Shown here in pieces: positions 11,131 to 22,098 of a stretch of 64,000 nt of DNA. The notes below the pieces were generated by a model. It searched no databases and was not told the origin of the DNA. It saw only the letters and a program-made list of their open reading frames with translations. The position numbers and the translations under genes are program-made. Each line of letters starts with the position of its first letter. Within the stretch, counting starts at the first letter, position 1. Source of the stretch: Rhizopus arrhizus (lineage: Eukaryota; Mucoromycota; Mucoromycetes; Mucorales; Rhizopodaceae); NCBI GenBank assembly GCA_024220505.1, contig JAKZZE010000023.1, forward strand, positions 62,001-126,000, given 5' to 3'.

Positions 11131-11790
11131 TGTTAAGGATACATAAGATTATAGTCACTTTATTTTAGTAAAAGGAATCAAATATGATCCTGAATAATAT
11201 GTTGACATAACTTGGAATCATTTATAACATTATTCCCAACACAGATCAATAAAATACTTTGATTAGATTTTTATATTAAGCTTTATTCATATTAGCTTCA
11301 CATAGTCAAATAAGATGACATGGTTGTAATATAGTTTAGTGATAGTATGAGCATGTTGAATAAGGAATGACGATTACTTACCGGATCATCATTAGTCATG
11401 AAAACATTTATCCTGACTGAGATATTATTGTTAGCAATGATATCCAATCACGGAACTAAAAGTCTTTATATTCATCCGTACCGTCTCCTTAAATAGTCTT
11501 TATCCAGAGTTATCTGAAACCATCCCAATAGCATAATTGACAATACAAGCTAGGAACAGGCTAAACTAATAATTAGAAATCGTAATCATCTATTCTGGCA
11601 AGTTGATTATAAATCTGTCCTAATTCTTTATCCGTATCATGTCTATAAATACTCTCACTTTTTACATGTAGAATTATTTTGAATCATACAATAGTTATCT
11701 TAACTTAATAAAGAGATACCAAGTTCTAACAGTATTTCTTTATCTTTGATTGCTATATTATATTTACCTAAAACTCCCCTATCCTAAACA
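11131..11790 (-). repeat. LTR-1 copy a (660 bp)
   Basis: On the plus strand it reads TGTTAAGG...CTAAACA, that is TG...CA ends. It is the reverse complement of the copy at 18115-18765 and parallel to that at 20734-21384. Its left flank is LINE ORF1 and its right flank is the 3' part of the family X pol gene, and there is no 5 bp duplication. It is therefore not a simple solo LTR but the scar of recombination between elements. It carries a few small insertions compared with the other two copies. Confidence 0.8.
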
Positions 11791-14705
11791 AGTTGCATCA
11801 ACCAACACATATGAACCACCTTGAGTTTTTCTTTTGACAGTGTAATTACCAACGTAGAGGGGATCACTTTTTGTAACACGGTTTACATTCTTGAGCGTGA
11901 CTTGACTACCAGTGGGGATATCGGATAGAATTCTGTGAGTTTGGTTGAACTTGTCTCGAGAAGCAGCTTGTGAAGTTTTTATTTTTTCACGAATAGCAGG
12001 TAAGACAGTGTCATTAAACTCGTTAATTCTAGTTTCTAACTGTTTCATCGTTTCAGGCGATTTAGTTTTGTCCAGCACGTTATTATAATCCTTGTTTTCA
12101 TTGAGACGTCTTGCAAACATCAATGAGAAAGGTCTAGTGCCGTGTAAAGCTGTATGCGTATTGTTGAGGGCTTCTTGGGTACTATCAACATACAAGTCCC
12201 AATCCTCAGTTCTGCCTTGTAATCTTTTGTGCAAAATATTTTTTGCTTTGCCAACCCATCGTTCAACTATACCGTTAGCTCGGGGATGATAAGCTGATAT
12301 GAGACGATGATCAATACCGGATGATTCAACATACAGTCTGACGAGTTCATTGACATACTCAGTACCATTATCACTTTGGATAATTTTTGGTCGACCAAAG
12401 AGCGATAAGATACTCCTTAATGCAAGTGCAATAGTGAGAGAAGATTTATCGGGCAAGGCTTTGAGTACACAATATCGTGTAAAGACGTCTACTACCAGAA
12501 GGATGTATTGATTACCTTGTACTGAAGTAGGGAAAGGTCCGGCTGTGTCGATACAGATGTGATCCCAAGGTGCATCAGCATAGATTGAGGTCAAGGGATT
12601 GTATCCGTGCTTTGCGATATTGAATTTTTGGCAATCAGGACAACTACGTATTATTTCAAGTGCATCTTCCTTGAGCTTTGTCCAGTGAATACCATCACTA
12701 TGTAAAGCTGTTACGATTGCTTGAGCTCCACGGTGTCCTTCTAAATGTGTATCCATGAGTAGCTTTTGTCTGTCTTCTGGTGCTGGGGTCATCAAGTCAG
12801 CAGGCATCATCATTCTGGATGTAAGAATTGATCCGTTAGAATTGATAATTTGGGAAGTGACGATTGTTTTGATGGTTTTATTATCCCCCTCCAGCGTTTT
12901 TTCAGGTTCGAAAAGACGCGACAAAGCATCTGGTAGAATATTTTGAATACCAGGTCGATGGATGATTTTGAAGTTATAATCCAGTATAGTGTCCAGCCAA
13001 TTGATCATCATAGCGTTAGCTACAGGCTGGGTGTGGAGATAAGTCAAGGCCTTGTGATCAGTGTATAAGGTGAATGGATTACCCCACAAAAATGGATGAA
13101 ACTTCTTTAGTGCAAATATCACTGCTAATAGCTCACGTTTAGTAGTAGAATAATTCTTTTCAGATGTAGAAAGTGAGCGTGCCATGAAACCGATATATCG
13201 AGTCTCATTTTTGATAACTTGGTAAAGAACAGCACCAATTGAATAGTTACTAGCATCAGTAGCAACATAAAAAGGTTGTTCTAGATCTGGATGATGAAGA
13301 AGTGGCGCAGAAGACAATAATGCCTTGATCTTTTCAAAAGCTCTTTCTTGTTCAGATGTCCAAAGTTTATCAAGTTTACCTTCGAAACGTAATTTGTCCA
13401 AAGGTGCAGTGACTTCAGAAATATTTGGCAAGTATTTTCTAAAATAATTTACCAGTCCTAAAAAGCGTTGAATCTCTTTTCCAGATGAAGGTCTAGGCCA
13501 AGTCAAAGCGTTTGTAACTTTACGAGGATCGAGTCGAGACCCTTTGGCATCAACACAGAAACCAAGCAAGTAAACAGTAGACTGCGCAAAATGACACTTG
13601 TCTGGGTTAAGGATCAAATTCACTTTAGTTAATCTCTGAATTATGTTTTGCACATGTGTGATGTGTTCCTCATAAGACTTGGAAAATATGATGATATCAT
13701 CAACAAAAGCCTGTGCATAAGGTAAATCACGTAACACTATATTAATCACTCGTTGATAACGGGAAGCAATATGTTTCAAACCAAATGGACAACCTCTAAA
13801 TTGGTATTGTTGACCTTCAAAAGTGAATGTGGTCTTAATACGATCAGGCTCATAGATTTGGAATCGATGAAATGCTTGTCGAAGATCAAGAGTGGTAAAA
13901 ATAGTTGATCCTTGTAATCGATCGAAAATCTCCTCAATCTTTGGAATAGGATGTCTATCATTTGACACAAGAATAGAATTTAACAAGCGAGGATCGAGAC
14001 AGGGTCGATGTCCTGTGAGATTACCAAGCAAGTCTTTCTTAGGTGCCAATGTTAAAGGAGAATTCCAATCTGAATTAGGTGATGCACGTTCAATAACTTC
14101 ATCCTTTAACCAAGTGTCAATACATTCACGCATGATTGGTAGTAATTTAAAAGGAGTACGATATGGTGCACGGTAAGCAGTTTTTCCTTTAACAGTATCT
14201 AAACGTATAACTGACTCTGGTACAGTACAGAATGAATTCTTAGGTATTAAGGCATTTTGATCAACAAATGGTTTAACAGCATTATGGAAATGAGCTTGTT
14301 GCTCAGGTGTACCGAAAGGAGCTTTGTTAGGTTCAGGTGTATCATCCGTAATCTCTTTGTCAATAACTGGTGCAAGGTTAGGATGTCTGATAGCTAAGTT
14401 GGTAACAAGAATGTTCAACTTGTGCATTAGATCTAATCCTATTACAACTTCAGTATCCAAGGAAAGAGGAAGGACTTCAAAAGAATGGGATGTATGAATA
14501 AGATTTTTATCATTATCACCGTAAATAACACTTAATGGAAATTTGGTTGTACCGAAACGTTTACTAACATTATCACTTGTAGCAAGAATAACGGAACCAG
14601 ATACATTTCTATCAACTGCAATATTGTATTTATTAACAAAATTTGTGTCTATCGAGCTAAAAGAGGAACCACTATCAACTAGGGCCATAGTGTTCACATT
14701 TTCTA
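11791..14705 (-). pseudogene. Ty3/gypsy pol (family X): protease, RT, RNase H, integrase; 3' end lost
   Basis: Minus-strand frame with protease (ALVDSGSSFSS), reverse transcriptase (FVDD near 13700), RNase H (ATDAS, TDHKAL), the integrase HHCC finger (HLEGHRG, CPDC) and the integrase core (CIDTAG, QSDNG, ANGIVERW). Compared with the family Z polyprotein it stops at the segment GGSYVLVDAT. The integrase C-terminus and chromodomain are replaced by LTR-1. Its 5' side continues into gag but is split by a 1.63 kb DNA transposon at 14706-16335. A single TA left after removal would keep gag and pol in one frame, so the transposon hit an open gag-pol gene. Confidence 0.88.
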
Positions 14706-16335
14706 CAGTAGCGGACAAAACTGGTGCACAAAACTTAAAATTAACATTGTATCTCCGCCATATGTCTGCGACTTTTGTGGTATATACCATCTGAAAGACA
14801 GTCTAAAATATACATTACGTTATGTAAACCGGAACTGTGCCGGACATCCCTCAGGCATAAGGTCATTTTTAGTGATTTTTTGCATATTTCAATTTTCGCC
14901 AAAAATGTAGTGCTTGTCTAGCCTTCTTTCAATTTTCCCCAAATCTCTCCCGTTTGCTTTCAGATTTCACAGCAGATTAGTAAATTCTAGTAGCTCTTAA
15001 AAAATATATAAAACTGTACTTATTTTGTATTTCCCATTGAGTCCCCCCTTTTGTTTTTACCCTATTCACTATAACAAAGTACTAGCCTTATATGTTTAAG
15101 AAAATAAGCAACTGTAAAAATGAAACTCTGAGATCTCGAATACGCTTAGTTCGTACGACAACAGATATTCCTAGAGTAACAAGAATCTCTAAATGGACAA
15201 TCAACAGGAGAAAGAGGGAAGAAAGAAACTTAATGTCTTGTGATCATGAAGGTATTCCGCTATTAGCCTGAAAAGTTATTAGTTCAGTCATCAACCTAGA
15301 GCTTGGACAAGGTCCGCTACACACAGTTCCTGATGCTCAGCACATTTTGAGGACCTTAAGATACAGTGTTAGCAGACTGTCAGTCTAAAGGCACAGTAGG
15401 AAGCTAGATTTTGAGTCTGGAAGTAAGGAATCGAAGAATTTCATCAGCTGTATAAGTCGGAAAAAGCGATGAATGTGGTATCACGACAAGCCATTGTATA
15501 CTATAGAGGGCTGGAAGTCTTCTATCTTTAGCAATGAAACAAATATGAACATTATGGATGCAGACAGTATACACTAATATTGAAAGCAAGTCGAGCAACC
15601 TTAGCGATTTTTTCACGGTGATCAAACAATGAAGCATGCTGGCTGCTCTGTTACGTTTTAAGGCTGTATTAGATATTGAGGACCAGAATATGTGTGTCAG
15701 GTATACGATGGTATAATGAACTCATAAATATACACATATATTTCGCTTACTTCATACCACAAAAGCCTAGCGTATAGTAGTCTAAAACGTCGTAATCTCT
15801 CGTTTCAGTATGACAATGACACAAGGCACAAGTCAACGCATGTCAAAAACTCAATATTTGATAACAGCGCTTCTGTGCTACAAGTTTAGCCGCCACTAAT
15901 CCCGGCCTAAGTCCGCTTAAGCATGCCAGGTGGCAATTGATGGCAAAGGTATGATGATACGACACTAGATCAAAAAGGGTCGATGATCTTTGGAAAAGAA
16001 TAGTTAAAGAGCCGGGTTCTTTTATTGAAAATGATATACACGCATATTATTAGCATATGCAAAGAAGAACATCCGATGATATCAAGAGATGAGATGATTA
16101 TATAAATTCTAAGGTCTTAGCCACTTTTGCGGTTTTTAGAAAATATAAAATTTTATAAATTTAAAGCACGCTCATCGCTCAGTTTTAACACTGTCATGCT
16201 TAGAACATACATAAATTACAATGACTAGTATATCCTCCTTCTAGTACAGTTTCATGACTATTGCAACTACCATGAGCAGGTAATGGTAGTTAAAAGCTGA
16301 AAAAAAGTTTTGTGCACCAGTTTTGTCCGCTACTG
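14706..16335 (+). mobile_element. Tc1/mariner-type DNA transposon, complete copy 2 (1.63 kb), no intact transposase
   Basis: Both ends carry the same 31 bp perfect inverted repeat, beginning CAGTAGCGGACAAAACTGG, and both are flanked by TA (14704-14705 and 16336-16337). It interrupts the gag-pol gene of the family X gypsy element. No frame longer than about 80 codons is present inside and I could not recognise a DDE transposase, so it is either a decayed or a non-autonomous member. The right end matches the partial copy at 1-266. The strand is arbitrary. Confidence 0.88.
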
Positions 16336-17934
16336 TATAGTGATAGGTACAATTAAAGAATGGTTAGTACTTTTAAATACTTCATTCTGTTTTGTTAATT
16401 TCTTACAATCATAGTTCACTGGATAGCCCTCGTCATCTACGTCCATCAAGTTGCTATCACCACTAGACACCTTAGAAGATGCCTGTTGTGGTCTAGCTTG
16501 AGGAGTGATGGTGAGGCTGGGCTTGTTACCATTGGATCTTGAGGTATCCAAGCGAACAGAACGGATGGCCTTAGTTGGGCCGTGATAGGGCTTGTCTCGT
16601 GGACAGTTAGCCGCATGTTCCCTGGACCATGGAACATTACCAGAACAACGATAACACCTTTTAGCAACAGATACAAAAGACATTGATGAATTATTTGTAG
16701 TGGAGGAAGGGTTCACCAACGGAGGGCTTCTGTTCAACAAATCCTTGTACTTGTTGCACTTGTCTGTAGGGTGATTGGCCGGGCCATGGATAGCACAATG
16801 GAATTTGTTTTTGATGTTGCCAGGAGAAGAGGACTTCTTAGTTATACCCTGTAAGTTGCTCAACAAATGTGAGTTCCTAGGGTTGTACTTAGATGCCTCT
16901 GTTCCATTTGATGAGAGAGACAAAGATGAAGACTTGACGGGGACGGAGGCTTGTCGAGGCGGTGGGTTAACCTCGGAACACAAGTTGGATGACAATACCA
17001 TCCTGGCTTTGGCAGCGACTTTTGCGACAGAGTCTTGCTGATCTCTTCCTAGGTTCAACAAGGAGCGAGAGACCTCTTGACGCAAAAATGCTGGTAAAGC
17101 TCGCTTGTATATGGTGGCAGTCTTGATGTCATCGTCCCATTTGGCTGCTCTGCGGATCCTTTGGAATCGATCAGTGAAGGCTTCTATGGATTCTGCTGCG
17201 GCCATTTTAAGAGATAACAGCTGATCCATATACTCTAACTCTTGAGCTACGTCCTGTGCAGCGTATGTCTTGACTATGATCTTTCTGACTTCAGACCAAA
17301 CCAAGTTGCGACCTTTGAGCACTTCATTGAACCAAGATCGCTGATCTCTGTTCATTTTGATAGGAACCAGACGAGACCAGCTAGAATCTATGGATAGACC
17401 ATTTGATTCAACGATCAGAGCAAAGGTGTCGAGTAGATCTTCTACAGAATCGTGTGCTTCCGCTTCTTTCCTCCAAATATTACCCTGCCACTGCCAGATT
17501 GGAAGGTCAGGTGGGATGACATGAGCAGAGCGAGGATGAGAAGCATTCGTAGCGTGACCAGAACCAAGAATTATACCACCTGTAGGCATGGGAGGTGTGA
17601 TGCAAAAAGCCTGTGCTTCGTCCAAGAACATGATACAGTTTTTTATACTGACTGCTTGTTCTTGTAACTTTGAGAGCTGTTCTTGTGAGGCACCAGATAC
17701 CACAGCCCGAGCAATTTGCTGCCTAAGGTCTTCTAAAGTAACCCTCAAACCCATAACAGCATCAACGGGTTTATCATCATTTGATACCAAGCTTGTTGCC
17801 ATAAGAGATGGTGTTTCTTCTGCATTGGCCATTTCAGTATCTTCGATAGCTTTTGATGCCTCCTCTATGTTTGTTCTAAACACATCAGTTTCACCATGAG
17901 TAAAGGTGTTAGGAGATTGATCTTCGTTAGCCAT
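16336..17934 (-). pseudogene. Ty3/gypsy Gag (family X), 5' half of a split gag-pol gene
   Basis: Start at 17934 (MANEDQSPNT), about 40 nt from the end of an LTR-X, the expected position for gag. The first half has the alpha-helical capsid-like region typical of retrotransposon Gag (WQGNIWRKEAEAHDS then FTDRFQRIRRAA). Two zinc-knuckle-like motifs follow. One has CX2HX4HX4C spacing (CAIHGPANHPTDKC) and the other has CX2CX9HX3C spacing (CYRCSGNVPWSREHAANC). The frame is open up to the TA at 16336-16337, where the DNA transposon begins, and continues in frame in pol beyond it. No canonical TGG primer-binding site is seen between LTR and gag. Confidence 0.88.
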
Positions 17935-17977
17935 ATTTGCTTTTTGTTATTAGAGGTTCAGAATTCGTTAAAAAAAA

Positions 17978-18114
17978 TGAAGTGTTTTAAGTATTCAAAA
18001 ATAAGATAAAGAAGAATTAACGAGACCGAACAATAGTTCTAAAGTCGAATACTTTTATTAAAGAAAGATTTCAAGGCTATTTATATTAGTTGAGCAAGAC
18101 CTGAGATTAGATGA
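17978..18114 (-). repeat. LTR-X, 3' part only (remnant of the family X 5' LTR)
   Basis: The end adjoining gag (TGAAGTG on the plus strand) is a correct LTR terminus. The sequence matches 19527-19663 and the reverse complement of 21385-21520. At GATGA (18110-18114) it stops at LTR-1. The same junction GATGA/LTR-1 exists at 21384-21389, so this piece and the copy at 20521-21520 derive from the same LTR-1 insertion event. Confidence 0.8.
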
Positions 18115-18765
18115 TGTTTAGGAAAGGGGAGTTTTAGGTAAATATAATATAGCAATCAAAGATAAAGAAATACTGTTAGAACTTGGTATCTCTTTATTAA
18201 GTTAAGATAACTATTATCAGATTCAAAAATAAATTCTACATATAAAAATTGAGAGTATTTATAGACATGATACGGATAAAGAATTAGGACAGATTTATAA
18301 TCAACTTGACAGAATAGATGATTACTATTTCCAATTATTAGTTTAGCCTGTTCCTAGCTTGTATTGTCAATTATGCTATTGGGATGGTTTCAGATATAAC
18401 TATTTAAGGAGACGGTACGGATGAATATAAAGACTTTTAGTTCCGTGATTGGATATCATTGCTAACAATAATATCTCAGTCAGGATAACTGTTTTCATGA
18501 CTAATGATGATCCGGTAAGTAATCGTCATTCCTTATTCAACATGCTCATACTATCACTAAACTATATTACAACCATGTCATCTTATTTGACTATGTGAAG
18601 TTAATATGAATAAAGCTTAATATAAAAATCTAATTAAAGTATTTTATTGATCTGTGTTGGGAATAATGTTATAAATGATACCAAGTTATGTCAACATATT
18701 ATTCAGGATCATATTTGATTCCTTTTACTAAAATAAAGTGACTATAATCTTATGTATCCTTAACA
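18115..18765 (+). repeat. LTR-1 copy b (651 bp), chimeric
   Basis: Reads TGTTTAGG...TTAACA. Its left flank is LTR-X and its right flank is LINE ORF2. Its left two thirds match copy c (20734-21384) at diagnostic positions, while its right third matches copy a (11131-11790). The switch lies between about 18497 and 18540. This points to recombination or gene conversion between LTR-1 copies. Confidence 0.8.
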
Positions 18766-19287
18766 CCTATCTACAAGAAAGGAGATGCCTTAGACCCAGG
18801 TAACTATAGACCAATCTCACTCACCTCGATCATGCGCAAGCTATTCGAGTTGTGCCTGCAGCAGGAGCTGGAATCCACTGCCCCACCACTTGATCCTGTC
18901 CAAGGTGGGTTTCGACATCATCGTAGTGCGCTCGATCAAGCCTTATGCTTGCATGAGCTGTGCCGACAACACACTATCGACCACTCCGGTGAACCACCTG
19001 TCCTTGCCTTCTTGGACATCAAGTCGGCCTATGACACTGTTGACCGTGCTATTGTATGGCGTGCTCTTGAGACACATATCTCTGAGCCCATGCTTGGCAT
19101 CCTTCAGTGTCTATTCGATCAGGTAAGTATAGAGGTATTACTTGCTGGACATTCTTCACCCTCGTTCTGGCCTCGTACTGGTGTACTGCAAGGTTCAATC
19201 CTCTCTCCCTTCCTGTACTCTGTGTATATCAACTCTCTTCCTGCTGTCCTTCGGGATATTCGCTTGCCTGTCTCTGCACGATATTAC
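18766..19287 (+). pseudogene. LINE copy D: reverse transcriptase fragment
   Basis: 174 codons matching LINE copy A from about 2452 to 2973, with RT motifs KKGDALDPGNYRPIS, FLDIKSAYDTVD and GVLQGSILSPFLY. It is cut at the left by LTR-1 and at the right by unrelated sequence starting TGTTGTAG, before the catalytic YADD. It lies on the same strand as LINE copy C, which ends at ORF1 beside another LTR-1. The two could be halves of one LINE that lost about 1.6 kb. Confidence 0.85.
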
Positions 19288-20520
19288 TGTTGTAGAACAG
19301 CGTCTGATCATAACGGACATTGAATAATGTCAACTAAAAGAAGTATATTAAAATTGATAAAAGATAATAATTTAAATCTTTATCAAATAAAATATAATCT
19401 TCTTCTTTTTATATAAAACTATCACAATTAGATTCATTCTATAAAGTAAACATGAACAATAAATAAGTCATGACCTTTACTGTTCATCATTTCTGTAAAT
19501 GAATAATAATGGATCAGGTACCTAGTTGAAGTGTTTTAAGTATTTAAAATAGGACAAAGAAGAATTAACGAGACCGAACAATAGTTCTAAAGTCGAATAC
19601 TTTTATTAAAGAAAGATTTCAAGGCTATTTATATTAGTTGAGCAAGACCTGAGATTAGATGACAAAAGATAGTTACGACCGATATGATTTGACATGTATA
19701 AGAAAAATTTTATAAACTGATGTTAATAATCAACTATTGAGATGAAAGTGAAACTTGGCTGTTTAGGGCAGTGATAATTATCAGGTTCTATTCTTATTCA
19801 AACTCATTTGTAAAGATTTAGTCCAGAATGGTAAGACTGTATCTTATTGACATGTCAAAACATGACACTAGTCAACTTTGATCTGACTGGAGGCATTTCA
19901 TATAAATATATCTTTGCTCTCAATGAAGACGGGACAATTGAGATATTTGCAGATAATAAAGTGAGAAAAAAGAAAGGAAATAGTACTTGAAAACTAGTGA
20001 ATGAGTCTCTATGTAACCTCTTTATTAGATTTCAAGACGAGAGAGAGAACCCATTTAATCAAACTACGCCTTTATATAGGAAATAAAATTATTCAGGGAC
20101 CGAAGTGAGTTCAAGGTCAATTTTAGTATTGAGCTTGAACAATATAAACATTGTATATGAGCTTTTAAGGAATATGTAATAAGTAATATTATGTATTCAG
20201 TACTTGTTATTTCTTATATAAGATCTGAGTAATCTCATACGAATAATAAGTATTTAATGATGTAAATACGACAACAATTCTCCCAGATCAGTTAAAGAAC
20301 AATAAGATCTATAAAAACAACGAATTAAAAATTTTCATAATCGATTCAGTGATCATTCTTAAATCAAACATGTCAATTATTGGATCTACGCTCATAACTA
20401 CTCATTTACCCGCCAACTGATAAAAGAATATAAATAGTAGACTTTGTAATGATTTCTTTTTAACAATTAAGATTGCCTTAAATAAAGTTCAATCTCAAAA
20501 AGTGTTCTTTGGTTTATTAT
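19288..20520. other. Unclassified repeat-like DNA hosting a solo LTR-X; short coding remnant
   Basis: AT-rich DNA between LINE copy D and LTR-X copy c. It begins TGTTGTAG and may include part of another LTR. Just right of the solo LTR-X, 19872-19990 reads without stops as NFDLTGGISYKYIFALN, then an acidic/basic tail ending in TGA at 19988-19990. The frame continues a few codons left of the LTR when one target duplication is discounted, so a decayed coding sequence was probably hit. I do not recognise the protein. Confidence 0.4.
19527..19867 (-). repeat. Solo LTR-X (341 bp) with 5 bp target duplication CTAGT
   Basis: Plus-strand ends are TGAAGTG...ATGACA. The flanks are CTAGT at 19522-19526 and CTAGT at 19868-19872. 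TG...CA ends with a 5 bp duplication are what Ty3/gypsy integrase produces. It is therefore a solo LTR left after recombination between the two LTRs of a full element. Confidence 0.9.
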
Positions 20521-21520
20521 TGTTTGCCATGTTTTGACATGTCAATAAGATACAGTCTTACCATTCTGGACTAAATCTTTACAAATGAGTTTGAATAAGA
20601 ATAGAACCTGATAATTATCACTGTCCTAAACAGCCAAGTTTCACTTTCATCTCAACGTTGATTATTAACATCAGTTTATAAAATTTTTCTTATACATGTC
20701 AAATCATATCGGTCGTAACTATCTTTTGTCATCTGTTAAGGATACATAAGATTATAGTCACTTTATTTTAGTAAAAGGAATCGGATATGATCCTAAACAG
20801 TATGCTGACATAACTTGGAATCATTTATAACATTATTCCCAACACAGATCAATAAAATACTTTGATTAGTTTTTTATATTAAGCTTTATTCATATTAACT
20901 TCACATAGTCAAATAAGATGACATGGTTGTAATATAGTTTATTGATAATATGAGCAGGTTGAATAAGGAATGACGATTACTTACCGGATCATCATTAGTC
21001 ATGAAAACAGTTATCCTGACTGAGATATTATTGTTAGCAATGATATCCAATCACGGAACTAAAAGTCTTTATATTCATCCGTACCGTCTCCTTAAATAGT
21101 TATATCTGAAACCATCCCAATAGCATAATTGACAATACAAGCTAGGAACAGGCTAAACTAATAATTGGAAATAGTAATCATCTATTCTGTCAAGTTGATT
21201 ATAAATCTGTCCTAATTCTTTATCCGTATCATGTCTATAAATACTCTCAATTTTTATATGTAGAATTTATTTTTGAATCTGATAATAGTTATCTTAACTT
21301 AATAAAGAGATACCAAGTTCTAACAGTATTTCTTTATCTTTGATTGCTATATTATATTTACCTAAAACTCCCCTTTCCTAAACATCATCTAATCTCAGGT
21401 CTTGCTCAACTAATATAAATAGCCTTGAAATCTTTCTTTAATAAAAGTATTCGACTTTAGAACTATTGTTCGGTCTCGTTAATTCTTCTTTATCTTATTT
21501 CGAATACTTAAAACACTTCA
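20521..21520 (+). repeat. LTR-X copy interrupted by a solo LTR-1
   Basis: 20521-20733 and 21385-21520 together align end to end with the uninterrupted solo LTR-X at 19527-19867 in reverse complement. The interruption is LTR-1 copy c. The first bases differ slightly from the other copy. No clear target duplication is seen around this LTR-X. Confidence 0.8.
20734..21384 (-). repeat. Solo LTR-1 copy c (651 bp) with 5 bp target duplication TCATC
   Basis: Plus-strand ends are TGTTAAGG...CTAAACA, flanked by TCATC at 20729-20733 and TCATC at 21385-21389. The uninterrupted LTR-X at 19527 shows the empty site. This proves that the LTR-1 family was active after LTR-X had integrated. Confidence 0.92.
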
Positions 21521-22098
21521 TTATTATTATCTGACTTGTTGTGAAATGAGGCTATTCAACTTTGGTTTTTAACTGTTTGAGCCTATGTTTTGAATTCAAA
21601 CGGTTTGTTTTTGGGATTGTGGCAAGAATCGGCTACCTCAGGAGGATTGTTAGCCTTGCTAGTAATGTCGTGATTAATAGCGGAAAGAACCATGGTTAAC
21701 TTGTTCATCAGACATTAATCGATTAACTAATTCGAATGGCTATGTACTGAAATTGTGAAAGGAAAATTGACATAGTATATGGTTCAAATTATTTTATTTT
21801 TATTTGTAATTCGATAACAAAGTAAAAAAATTAGTAACACAGTCAGAGTCTTCGACTCTTAACCAATAATGATCATATAAATATTCTTTATTTTTGATAC
21901 TCACTTTTAGTTTATTCTTATTTTATTTTTTATTAAAACAAATAAAAAGAATATATTCAAGGATTTACATTCAGAATCTTTTTATCCTTTATAAGTACAC
22001 AAATTAAGTGCTTTGAAGTCAAACTATCTTCATTGTGTCAATTTTATTTTTTTTATCAGAAAAAATTTTTCTCTGTTTTTTACTGTTCCATCCACAAG
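21521..22098. other. AT-rich DNA between LTR copies, nothing recognised
   Basis: No open frame of note, no LTR match and no inverted ends were found. It contains T- and A-rich runs only. Confidence 0.5.

Noticed and set aside
11131..11790. LTR-1 copy a as the authentic 3' LTR of the family X gypsy element
   Set aside because: The family X 5' LTR is LTR-X, pol is cut before its end, and LTR-1 occurs elsewhere as an independent solo LTR with its own target duplication.
15404..15637. 77-codon minus-strand frame inside the TIR transposon as a transposase
   Set aside because: No DDE/D motifs, no helix-turn-helix and no similarity that I can recognise.
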